In this document: positions 55,497-64,000 of the stretch, piece by piece | Layout: each line of letters begins with the position of its first letter | Numbering within the stretch: the stretch's first letter is position 1 | From: Celoporthe dispersa | Taxonomy: Eukaryota; Ascomycota; Sordariomycetes; Diaporthales; Cryphonectriaceae | NCBI GenBank assembly: GCA_016584495.1 | Contig: WAID01000013.1 | Location: 620,001-684,000, forward strand | DNA: 64,000 nucleotides | Direction: 5' to 3' | Notes under the pieces: generated by a model | The model's input: the letters and a program-made list of their open reading frames with translations, nothing else | Told to the model about the DNA's origin: nothing | Database searches by the model: none | Position numbers and translations under genes: made by a program

Positions 55497-56203
55497 ATGG
55501 CCCCACCAGAGACGGAGAAAGGCGGCAGCACCACCACCAGCAGGAGCAGGTCGCCCTCCCACGAGCCGCACCAGCACCAGGCCAGCGCAACAACCCACCG
55601 GCACGAGGACGAGTGGAAGCACCGCGCCCCTTACAAGGTCCGCGACGCAGGCGAGGACGAGGCTGACGGCGAGAACCTCCCGCCCGCCCGCTGGCGCGGC
55701 GCGTGCCACTGCGGACGGGTGCGGTACCAACTCCACCGCGACCGGCCCCTGGCGTCCAAGTACTGCCACTGCACGACCTGCCAGCGCCTCCACGGGGCCC
55801 CCTTCCAGTGGGCTGCCATCTTCCACAAAGAGGACATCCGCTTCACGCGGGGCCACCACGACCTAGGCTGGTACGACCCGGGCTCGCAGTCCCAGGCGCA
55901 CCGGCTGCCGTGCAAGGTGCAGTGTGCCTTCTGCCGGGCACCCGTCATGGACGAGGGGCGGAACATGATCTTGTTGTTCCCCACGCTTCTGGAGGGATCA
56001 ACACGCCCGAGGGGCGGGAGGCGTTTGAGGCCAGGTGTCACATGTTTTACCCGCAGAGGGTGGTGGATTTTCGGGGGGACGGGGTGGCCAAGTGGGCTGG
56101 GCTGGAGAACAAGAGTGATCTGCTGGATGAGGATGGGAATCCTGTCAAGAGGAGGAGGAGGAAGGAGGAGAGGAATAGAGACGAGGAAGGAGAGAAGAGG
56201 TGA
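55497..56203 (+). CDS. Gfa/CENP-V domain zinc protein, one frame break
   Basis: Glutathione-dependent formaldehyde-activating enzyme-like (DUF636) protein; a zinc-stabilised beta fold, reaction in this subfamily unproven. Single exon. The start at 55497 follows no other ATG in frame. The N-terminal ~60 residues are polar and Ser/His-rich. Zinc ligands are seen in ACHCGRVRY, KYCHCTTCQRLHG and CAFCRAPVMDEGRNM. The frame breaks in a three-G run at 55994-55996: with four, LLFPTLLEGINTPEGREAF continues in frame to HMFYPQRVVDF and a Lys/Arg/Glu-rich tail, giving 235 residues. Confidence 0.85.
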
Positions 56204-57234
56204 GGGGTTGCCTCTAGGGAGCCGATCAAGAGCCTGGGCAAGTTCATATTTCATGCATCCCTTCTTCCCGAAGATTCGGGTCTGGTAATTCAAAAGGAAA
56301 AAAGATGCCCGGACAGTTTGCAAAGTGCCGAGCGTCCACGTTCTCAACGACAAGTGAAATTTATTGTCTATTGGCGGCTCTTGGACCTCAGCCTGAACGT
56401 CTACCGCTGAATTAGCCCCGATGCACGGCACCAACCTATTGCACGGTGCGTGTCTAAGCGTTACATATGCTATTATATTAGGGTGGCGTCCTGAGCAGGT
56501 TTTGTGTCTTCCTCGACGGCAGCCCTCCCATCCAGCTTTGATAAACCGAGCACGTGGAATTCAACCTTGCCCCCTCCCCCAAAGTCCCGAGGAACTATAA
56601 CACAGTTTGAGCCAGATCCAAAAGGGGAACTAGTCTAAACGCTCTTGATTATTAAGTACAAAACATAGTTATCCCTATTATTAACTTCAACTAGTGATGC
56701 ACCCTCCAACGGTCAGACACTCTGCCTGGCCCGGTCACGAGAGCTGTGCCGAGCTGGTCGGGGCTGGGAGCTGCAGAACAGGAGAATCAGCATCGTCATC
56801 ACCACGAATAGATTCACGCCGTGGTGACAGTGTGATGCACCTGGGTTGGCTTCATAGCACTGCTGTCAAACATGTCTCGCTAGCATATTGTGCAATCACG
56901 AGAAACTTTGAATATGTGTTAAAAAATAAAAAAAAAATAAGAAAATGAAGAAAGAAGAGGGAAAGGAAGAGGAAAACAAGGAAAAAGAAAGGAAAACCAG
57001 CTTCACCGTAAGTGATCCACATAACCATCATGCTGAAATGAGATGAGAAATTCATAAAATTTAAATGAATAAAAAATTGACAATGGAATCACGATCCCCT
57101 TTCCCCGCTTTGGAACGTCAAAAATGCGAATTGGAAAAAAAAAGAAAAATGATGATACTACCTCGCAAGGTCAAAACCAGCCCCCCCCAACACCGCCACC
57201 CATCCGCACCACAAAAACAGACCACCCGACCGCC
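56204..57234. other. Intergenic, AT-rich in its second half
   Basis: 56440-57130 is AT-richer than the rest, with A-rich tracts at 56926-57000 and 57135-57145. No supported gene. Confidence 0.6.
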
Positions 57235-58740
57235 TCAGAGCAGATACCGCCGAGGGACCTCCTCGCCCACCACAGCAGCAGCCCGCGCCGGCGGGTAATT
57301 CCTCCTGACCACGGCCAGCAGCGGCTCCCACACCGCCCTGGCGATCCTGTTCCGGCCCAGCGCCCCCGTGAGGGCGGCAAACTGCGCGTCCGCGGGCAGG
57401 TCCCTGGGCATGTCCAGCAGCAGGGCGACGGCGTCGTAAAACTCCCACTCGCGCTGGCCCTGGGAGCCCGTGGCGAGCTCGACCAGCTCGCCACAGAGCC
57501 GCACCCACGCAGGCACGACGTCCCGGTCGATGAAGCCCTCCAGGAAGCGGAACTCGATGGTCCGCGGGCCCGCGTCGCCCGGGTCCTCCTCGAGGGCGTG
57601 GAAGTTGAACCCCAGCCGCCGGAACTTGCGCTCCCGGCCGCGGAGCATGTAGCCCAGCTCCTTGTGGTCCTTGGCGCGCCAGATGGCCCGCAGCGCGGGG
57701 CGGTGCTCGTGGAGGAGGGACGACATCGGTGTGGCTGGGTTATTGCTAATGGTGGTGGTGGTGGTGTTGTTGTTGTTGTTGTTGTTGTTGGTGGTGGTGT
57801 TGGTGGTGGTGGTGGTGGTGAGAGCAGCGATGGTGGCAGTGGAGAGGGGACGGCGGCTGCTGTGGTCCGCCTTGAGCTTGGCGACAAAGGCATCAAAGTC
57901 GTCGGGCTTTCCGGTATAGAGGCTGTCGGCGGCCGGCGCCTGGAGGGTTGGACCCCTCCCGTCCGGCGGCGACAGCACGGGCTCCCGCTCGAGGGCCACG
58001 GCGATGCGGCTGTGCTTGCGCCAGGGGTAGCTCCAGGTGTAGTGGTGGTCGTAGTTGGGCGACTGCGGGTCCTTGAGGCTGCGGAGGAGGGGCTCGGCCA
58101 GCCACAGGACGGTGGCGAGCCTCTTCATGGTGTCGAGGGAGAAGAACCTGGCGTCGCGCCGGCCCAGGTGGACGTGGGTCTCGCAGGAGGGGTTGGCGGT
58201 GATGTCGAACTGCCTGTTGATGGTCTCGAGGATGGTCCGGAGCGTGGAGAAGGCGTGGTCCCTGCGCGACCAGTGCAGGATGGGCGAGCATATCTCGACG
58301 GGGGTCCAGACGTATCTCTCGTAGTCCGGGTGGCTGGTGTCGAGGGATGGGCTGTCCGGGTCGTCATGAGAATACGTCAGGTACGGAGGCACGGCGGAGT
58401 TGGCCTTGTAGACGATCCAGTGCGTGTTCCAGTAGTCGGTGTGCGTGAGGCTCTGCGCCTTGACGTGGTGGCTCGTCGTGGCGTTCACCCCGGGGAGGGC
58501 GTCCATGGCCCGCGCCACGGCCTCCCAGTCATCTCGCTGCAGCTGCACCTCGGTCTCCGTCATTGAGCTTCGCAGCTCGACGGGCCGGTGCGCCACAAAC
58601 GGCCGCACCCCTCGGTACTTGGAACTGTTGATCTCCGCCGCGCGGTGGACTATCAAGAACTTGAGCTCCACGGCGAACGTCATATCCTCTGGCCGGTCCA
58701 GCGCGGAGAATCTTGCATCTGGTGGTATGCGGGACGACAT
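57235..58740 (-). CDS. Amidoligase-family protein with Thr/Asn-rich insert
   Basis: Member of the amidoligase enzyme family (glutamine-synthetase-like ATP-grasp-related carboxylate-amine ligases, PF12224 type) common in fungi; substrates unknown. Single exon, 501 residues, intact. ATG at 58740 chosen (MSSRIPPDARF); the frame is open further upstream only from non-ATG codons. Motifs are MTFAVELKFLI (metal-binding Glu), HWIVYKANS, WTPVEICSPIL, NPSCETHVHLG (CxTHVH, key His/Cys), RRLGFNFHALEEDPG and TIEFRFLEG. Residues ~306-330 are a run of Thr and Asn from a GTT/GGT microsatellite (+ strand 57751-57822), inserted between the two halves of the domain. Confidence 0.88.
   Translation of the reverse strand: MSSRIPPDARFSALDRPEDMTFAVELKFLIVHRAAEINSSKYRGVRPFVAHRPVELRSSMTETEVQLQRDDWEAVARAMDALPGVNATTSHHVKAQSLTHTDYWNTHWIVYKANSAVPPYLTYSHDDPDSPSLDTSHPDYERYVWTPVEICSPILHWSRRDHAFSTLRTILETINRQFDITANPSCETHVHLGRRDARFFSLDTMKRLATVLWLAEPLLRSLKDPQSPNYDHHYTWSYPWRKHSRIAVALEREPVLSPPDGRGPTLQAPAADSLYTGKPDDFDAFVAKLKADHSSRRPLSTATIAALTTTTTTNTTTNNNNNNNNTTTTTISNNPATPMSSLLHEHRPALRAIWRAKDHKELGYMLRGRERKFRRLGFNFHALEEDPGDAGPRTIEFRFLEGFIDRDVVPAWVRLCGELVELATGSQGQREWEFYDAVALLLDMPRDLPADAQFAALTGALGRNRIARAVWEPLLAVVRRNYPPARAAAVVGEEVPRRYLL
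57751..57822. repeat. GTT/GGT microsatellite inside the amidoligase gene
   Basis: Alternating GGT and GTT units, coding Thr and Asn runs on the minus strand. Confidence 0.9.
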
Positions 58741-60722
58741 GGCAGTTGTTGCTGCTGCTGCTGCTGCTGTTGGAGAGGCTGCCGCAACAAGAGCGAGAAT
58801 AGAAAGAAACAAAAAATAAACCAACAACAGTACCGGTAATGACTGGGCAGTTCTGAGAGGGAGAGAGAAGAAGAAAAGAAAAGAAAGAGAAAAAAAACAA
58901 AAGGCTGTAGAGTTGATTCTGAAATCAGAATGAAAACAAGAGTCAAGAGAGAGAGGAAAAGAAAAAAAGGTTTTACCCCCCCTCCCCCTTCCTCTTTAGG
59001 TGCTGGCCATGAAACTGGGTCGAGGAATGGGTCCTTCGCAATCTATTGCTCGGCAAAAGTTAATCAATAAGTTGAGTCCTAAGCATGAGCCTCAAGAGCC
59101 CATAAAGTGACTTTGGACGTCATGAGTTATGAACAAGAGGACGTGAACCTATCCCAGAGACATGCTTCTTTTTAAGCCCTGCAATGAGACACACTACCGT
59201 GTCAAGTACAGAATCCTCACTGTGGGCCTGGCTATGGTAAATCACACGAGGACTGGCTGCCCTCGGCGACTGTTTTGGGTATCACACATTCGGTCATCTG
59301 CAGGTGGCCCATTCAAGGGCGTGCAGATGATTGAATGAGACCCTGGCAGACTCGGAAACTATTTGGATGTTAGCTGCACGACCTGGGAAGGAAAAAAAAA
59401 AGGAAGAAAGGAAATTCAGGATTTTCGACGGGTACGAAAAAGAAGGGGTAAAAAGAAATAATAATAATAAGAGATAGAGAGGCGGGAAAAAAGGAAAGAA
59501 AAGAAAACGGAAGAAAAAGTAATGTAGTGAAACCAAGGAGGGGGAGGGGTCCTCTCTGCAGTCCTCCTTATGGCCGGATTACATTTTAAAACCGTCCCCC
59601 CCCCCCCCAATCCAGGCTATGCTCGCTTCCCAGGTTGCTTTTTTTTTTTTTTTTTTTTGGTTTTTTTTCTTGGTCAGCGGCGTCGCAAAAAACTTTACAC
59701 CTGCCAAAGATGGGTAGAGACTTTCCAGTGCGCTGGCACGACAATTAATTAGATTAAGTACAGAGACTTCATGTGCCCCCCCCCCCCCCTTTTATAAAAA
59801 GCGGCAGGTCACCACCACGTTTGTCTGGGATCGCCCTATTCACCCGAGTCAGACAAGAATGTGATCAGACAACCTCTCTCTCTCTCTCTCTCTTTCTCTA
59901 CCTTCAGACTAGAGAGTGTGTTCGTTATTCTGTCCATCTCCCAATGGAGTGGGTATTGTCACTGCGCCAAAAGGTCTAGTCGCAGGAGGTCACAATCGTC
60001 CTATCTGGATTACCTCCACCGAAATGCAAGACACCTCTTGCATCACGTCTCAAACATCGGCGGTGGCGTAACTGAGGAGGGGGTGTGGCCTGAGTATTCC
60101 TGTCTGGGACCCCCCCCTCCAATCCCCATATTTTCTCTTCCCCTCCTCCTTGGGCCGTTTTGACCACAGAAGAATTACAGGGGGATAAATTGGTCTCCGG
60201 GAGAAAGGAAGCTGTTTTTAATCCTAACCCCGGTCGCATATCATGAATTGCTTTTGCGGCGTGTTGGAGGTCTCATGGAGATAAATTGTTGGCCCGGCTG
60301 GCCTAAATCGGGTATCCAAAAAAAAAAAAGAAAGAAAAAAAAAAAAAAGAGAAGGAGGAGGAAAGAGAAAAAGAAAAAAGAAAGAGAAGAAGAAGAAAAA
60401 AACAGCCCGGAGATGGTGCCGGTTTTTCAGGACCGGCGCTGCTGCATGTCATCCGTCCCCCATGTCTCTGGTGGCCGCACGAAATTTAAAAAGCACCGCT
60501 TATGCGTCGTTCAATTTTTCCCTCCTCATTACTTAGTAAGGCCGATTTCCGGAGCACATATATAAGACAAGGTGTGTTGGAGTCTCGAAGCGCCCCTCCC
60601 GAGCGTTGACGCAGGCCAGACCCCCTCTGGCACATTACCTTGTCCGGCTCCCACCGCCTCTCGACAGGGCAGAGGAACCCTGGGCTGGTCAATCTCTGAG
60701 ATTTACCACTTCCGTCCAAAAG
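58741..60722. other. Divergent intergenic region
   Basis: Promoters of the amidoligase (minus) and the ABM-like gene (plus). Contains long A, C and T homopolymers (e.g. 59639-59658 T, 59776-59789 C, 60319-60349 A-rich) and a CT repeat at 59873-59892. No supported gene. Confidence 0.55.
60559..60566 (+). promoter_or_regulatory. TATA box of the ABM-like gene
   Basis: TATATAAG 157 nt upstream of the ATG at 60723. Confidence 0.45.
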
Positions 60723-61622
60723 ATGCCAGTCACAGAAGTTGGTTGCATGACTGTCAGGCCTGGCCTTGACGTCATGAACGAGACCACCCGCGAGGGTCAG
60801 ATCGTGACGACTGCCTGGAAGGCCGCCACCAGCCACGAGACTGGGCCGTATCGCATCTCCTGGGGCCTGGAGGAGGAGAGCCCCGTGAACTTCTGGAGCT
60901 TTTTTGACTTTGCCTCGGTGGAGGAGCACCAGAAGTTCGCCCAAGAGTTCGTCCTATCAGTACCTGCTCCCCTTGGACCAGAGGTCCTGACCGTTCCTGC
61001 TGTCATCTGCTCTCTGTCATATCATCAAGGTGCCGCCGGGCGTGGAAGATCCCCCATCAATTAAGGGAGAAGAAAAGGAGGAGAAAAAAGAGAAAGAAAG
61101 AAAAGAAAAAAAAAAAGAAGAGAACAAGTAGTCGACTGACCCGCTGTACATAGGCACGGAGCGGGAATCGTCAAAGACTTCCCCCGGCTCTTCGACCGCG
61201 GCCTGTTCACCAAACACATTGACGTCAACCCGTACCCTGCTCCTGCGCTCAGGTCGCCCGTGACGGAGGTCATGCTGGCCTTCTTCCCGCCAGACGTCTC
61301 GGACGAGCGCAGGGCCGCCGCCAGCGACCGGGTCGCCCAGTTTTCTGAGACAAGTCTCAAAAAGTGTGCCGACGTCCAGGCGGTGAGCTTCGGCTGGGGG
61401 GTGGAGAAGGACTTCCCCGTGCGCGGGGCGGACGACGGGCAGGAGGGCAGCATGCTGATCGCGCTCATCGGGTGGCCGAGCATCGACGCTCACATGAGGT
61501 TCCGGGAGACGGACCTGTTCAAGGACAGCGTGCCGCTGATCCGGGGCATGGAGGGCATGACAAAGCTGGCCATGTTCCATGTCAAGTGCCAGAACATGGA
61601 GAATGAGGCCCGGAGGGAGTAG
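60723..61622 (+). CDS. Dimeric alpha/beta-barrel (ABM-like) protein
   Basis: Two exons, 60723-60946 and 61154-61622, 693 nt, 230 residues. The intron (207 nt) has donor GTTCGT, a CTGACC branch and acceptor CATAG, and splicing rebuilds FAQE-HGAGIVKDFP. The protein shows two half-barrels: VGCMTVRPGLDV..FWSFFDFASVEEHQKFAQE, and SPVTEVMLAFF..SFGWGVEKDF..IALIGWPSIDAHMRFRET. Fungal members of this fold include monooxygenase-like and stress proteins; no catalytic residue can be assigned. The first exon also stays open past the donor to 61064, so a retained-intron form is possible. Confidence 0.7.
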
Positions 61623-63126
61623 CTGCGGATGGACCGAAGCCATCCCTGATGGGAAATGAACTAGTGCCTCTTGCTGCGTGTCTCTCTCCTAGTGGCCACG
61701 TGCACATTCTAATATGCGACTATACTGTATGATCCAGACCTTTATAGTCTTGCTCCGTCTCAGGTCTCGTATTCACCGCTGTCTCCGTGGGGGCGCTACT
61801 CTCTTTTCATCTCGGATAGGCACCTCTAGAGGTTGGAAACGCAGCTTGAGGCTACCACTGGGAGGATGAATACATTCTTGTGACGCCGCGCATAGGATGT
61901 ATAGTAGCTTGCAGGGGAACCACCTGGATATGGCATACTAGAGACTGGAATCTCTCCTGGCTTGACAGCATAGCATGAGGAGACGAAAACCGCGAGCCAG
62001 GAGATACGGCCTGTACATTTTCATGCTCACCACAGTCTAGATAACAATAAATAAACATGTGTGGAACCTGCAAGACGACGAGGTAGGCACTGAGACGATC
62101 CTGTTCTCGTCAACTAACTCCTCCTTTTATATATCAACAACGCTGGTGACTAGACCTCTCAACACCATAGATAATAGCACCACAATACCTGGGAGGGGCT
62201 GCTTTGGTTGCTTCAGGCGTCCAGGCTGAGATTACCAAACAATTATTCCATCTTCCCGAGGCCTCCTGTCCACCCTGCTGGACGTACGCAACGTCGACCG
62301 TATAACCACCCTCAAACCAGAAGACGTAGTTACTCCTCACCATGTGGATCCCGTCCCTCGGTATAGCTGATATCGAGGAAGCCAAGGCCCGGTGGGAAGG
62401 TGGGAGAAGGAAAAGAGAAAAACAAAATACCCCTCTTGGCTCCTCATCGCAGGAGAGAGGAAGGGAGGGCAGGCTGACGTGTATTCACACCTCTGTTATC
62501 TAGCCTGACGGTTAAGAACCCCTCCATTTCAAGATCCCGACCCTCCTCCTCCGCCGCCGCCGCCTTCTTCTCCTCATCCTCCCGAAGGCATTCCGGCTAT
62601 TACCGTCACCCGCCCGGGCATCCTTGAAAAAAAGGGGTGGCGAGCCATCAAGACAAGCTCTCTATAGGGATTCCGGAAGTGTGGGTGGGTAATATGCTTT
62701 CCGTAGCTTCGGGACGGTCGGTCGAGACGAGAAAATCCGCCATTCTGGGGCCTGACCGCAAAGTCCTTGAAAAGCGCACGAGTGGGGTTGCTTGATCATT
62801 CGCACATGCGGTCGGCTTCCATATGTGTTGGCGGAGCATGAAGTCCGGAAGTGTGTGTTGATTTATTCACTATGCCGACCAACCTAACCCATGCTGTGAC
62901 TGCTTCACCATGCCGCAACCACATCCTCTTCTCCCAAACCCCTGTCAAGGTGGTGATATCCGACAAAGTGTGGGGATGCCCTCATGGGGGGACTGCGGTC
63001 TCCCTCGTAGTAATACCAAATGTCACACAGCCGGCATGTTGCGACCCGGGCCAACATCTTCTCAGGCCGTCCCGCCTCTCCTTCCCCATCACCTCACATC
63101 ATCGCCAGCTCGATCCTGCCGCGGCC
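61623..63126. other. Intergenic
   Basis: Apart from the doubtful small frame at 62134-62343, nothing supported. A short CCG/CTT-rich tract lies near 62540-62580. Confidence 0.5.
62134..62343 (-). CDS. Possible 69-residue hypothetical protein
   Basis: ATG at 62343 opens a 69-codon frame (MVRSNYVFWFEGGYTVDVAY...) with balanced composition in a block otherwise lacking frames. No domain, signal peptide or splice evidence. It may be spurious. Confidence 0.2.
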   Translation of the reverse strand: MVRSNYVFWFEGGYTVDVAYVQQGGQEASGRWNNCLVISAWTPEATKAAPPRYCGAIIYGVERSSHQRC

Positions 63127-63426
63127 TCAGTACGTAGCCCCCACCCAGTCAAGCATCAGCAGCAGCGCCTCATCGTCCAGACCGCCATACCGTAGGCCCT
63201 GACCACAAACCATATGGCGAGTTTCTCCAGCACCGTAGAGACGACCCAGAAGGCTGCCACCACAGCCCTCAGCGCGAACCCGCAGCTGATATTTAGCATA
63301 TGCGCGTCGACTCCAGACCCGATAGAAGCAGCAAGGACACCCATCTGTCCGACGCGCACCGCACCGCGCCGGAGGACCTCACGCTTCCTCCTGACCCGGA
63401 CTGCATCGTCCCCCTCGTAGCCCCAT
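63127..63426 (-). CDS. Possible small membrane-associated protein, two frame breaks
   Basis: Unrecognised. If the C run at 63421-63424 is shortened by one base and the GG at 63195-63196 lengthened by one, an ATG at 63426 opens a 99-residue protein. It has a basic N-terminal stretch (RVRRKREVLRRG), a central hydrophobic part (FALRAVVAAFWVVSTVLEKLAIWFVV) and an acidic C-terminus (GGLDDEALLLMLDWVGATY). All three pieces have coding composition in consecutive frames. It could also be the last exon of a larger minus-strand gene; the upstream neighbour stops at 63453. Confidence 0.4.
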
Positions 63427-63452
63427 GACGCTGTCCGCGGGGCGCTGCTGAG

Positions 63453-64000
63453 TCAATGGCCACCGCCGCTGCTGGACGACAGAGACAACAGCCGCCGGTT
63501 CTTCTTGATCACCTGGTTCAAGGTCTTCTCGAGCTTCTCGGCCTCCTTTCTGGCCAGCACAAAGGCCTGTTCCACATCGTCCAAGCTCAGGCCCGCGAGG
63601 TTAGCCAGCATACCGCCCTTGGCGGCGTTTTCGGCCGCAGACGATGAAGGCGGCGCGGTCTGGGCAGGGCCGCTGGGCTCTAGGTCGCTGTCGCCATCAT
63701 CAGTCGTCGCCGAGGTGGAGTGCGATGGCCCGAGAGCCTTGGCGGAGTTCTTGGAGACGTGGGGCGGGGACGCCGCTGACCCGTTGCTCAGAGCTGACGG
63801 GCGGAGGAGTTCCCCTTCGGGATCGAACGTCATCGTGCCTAGATTCAAGCATGTCAGGATCGCCTGGTTGATGTTGGCAAGGGTACCCTTACGGTTCAAA
63901 ATCTGCGCAGGGTCGTCGACCGTGGACAGGAGCAGGTCGGTGTCTGAGGACGGGAGGACCGGCCAGCAAGGGAGGAAGGACGAGTGGCGGTTGGTGACGG
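63453..64000 (-). CDS. C-terminal part of an unrecognised protein, cut by the window edge
   Basis: Open on the minus strand from the right edge to a stop at 63453, about 182 residues visible. It starts ..RHSSFLPCWPVLPSSDTDLLL and continues SQ-like DDPAQILNRKGTLANINQAILTCLNLGTMTFDPEGELLRP, a Ser/Ala-rich middle, and a charged helix VEQAFVLARKEAEKLEKTL likely to form a coiled coil, ending in a Ser/Gly tail. The folded N-terminal part and third-position bias indicate a real gene. I do not recognise the family. Confidence 0.6.
   Translation of the reverse strand, partial: VTNRHSSFLPCWPVLPSSDTDLLLSTVDDPAQILNRKGTLANINQAILTCLNLGTMTFDPEGELLRPSALSNGSAASPPHVSKNSAKALGPSHSTSATTDDGDSDLEPSGPAQTAPPSSSAAENAAKGGMLANLAGLSLDDVEQAFVLARKEAEKLEKTLNQVIKKNRRLLSLSSSSGGGH

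Noticed and set aside
57124..58566. 480-codon frame antisense to the amidoligase
   Set aside because: Shadow frame; composition follows the complement of the real gene and no domain is visible.
60947..61064. Continuation of the first exon of the ABM-like gene into the intron
   Set aside because: The open extension lacks the conserved continuation, while splicing at 60946/61154 rebuilds the family sequence and keeps the frame.

Overview
This is a window of a filamentous ascomycete nuclear chromosome (Pezizomycotina). The basis is intron-rich genes with short fungal introns (GTGAGT/GTAAGT donors, CTAAC or CTGAC branch sites, CAG/TAG acceptors), strong G/C bias at third codon positions, long pyrimidine/purine-rich intergenic stretches, and fungus-restricted families (Sip5, Pmp3, Agd3/CE18, GH135, fungal GH114). 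I cannot place it below subphylum. No rRNA, tRNA, transposon or CRISPR could be supported.

The left half (about 5-25 kb) holds four of the five genes of the galactosaminogalactan (GAG) exopolysaccharide cluster known from Aspergillus fumigatus, in the same relative order. They are a UDP-glucose 4-epimerase (uge3-like, 5170-6860), a spherulin-4/GH135 hydrolase (sph3-like, 14816-16132), a membrane-anchored GH114 endo-galactosaminidase (ega3-like, 17519-18850) and a secreted GAG deacetylase (agd3-like, 22397-24851). In the established pathway Uge3 makes UDP-Gal/UDP-GalNAc, the synthase Gtb3 polymerises and exports them, Agd3 partly deacetylates the polymer, and Sph3 and Ega3 cleave GalNAc-rich and GalN-rich stretches. 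No gtb3-like multi-membrane glycosyltransferase is visible anywhere in the window, including the place beside agd3. A small cysteine-rich secreted protein lies between uge3 and sph3.

The right part (28-64 kb) is a mixed set. It has a secreted protein with three apple/PAN-like repeats, a secreted type-B carboxylesterase whose nucleophile serine is replaced by glycine, an Ara2-type D-arabinose dehydrogenase, a secreted NTF2-like protein, a BAHD/TRI101-like acyltransferase, Sip5, Pmp3 and an extended SDR epimerase. These are followed by an MFS sugar transporter, a Gfa/CENP-V zinc protein, an amidoligase, an ABM-like dimeric alpha/beta barrel protein, and two poorly understood genes at the right edge.

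A striking overall feature is that at least ten genes are interrupted by one- or two-base length changes, nearly always in G or C runs (about seventeen sites). Correcting each run gives exon sets that divide exactly by three and proteins that read like full family members. This pattern looks like residual sequencing or assembly error, not gene decay, so these genes are annotated as CDS with their breaks described. Gene density is low, with many 1-5 kb intergenic blocks rich in homopolymers and microsatellites.
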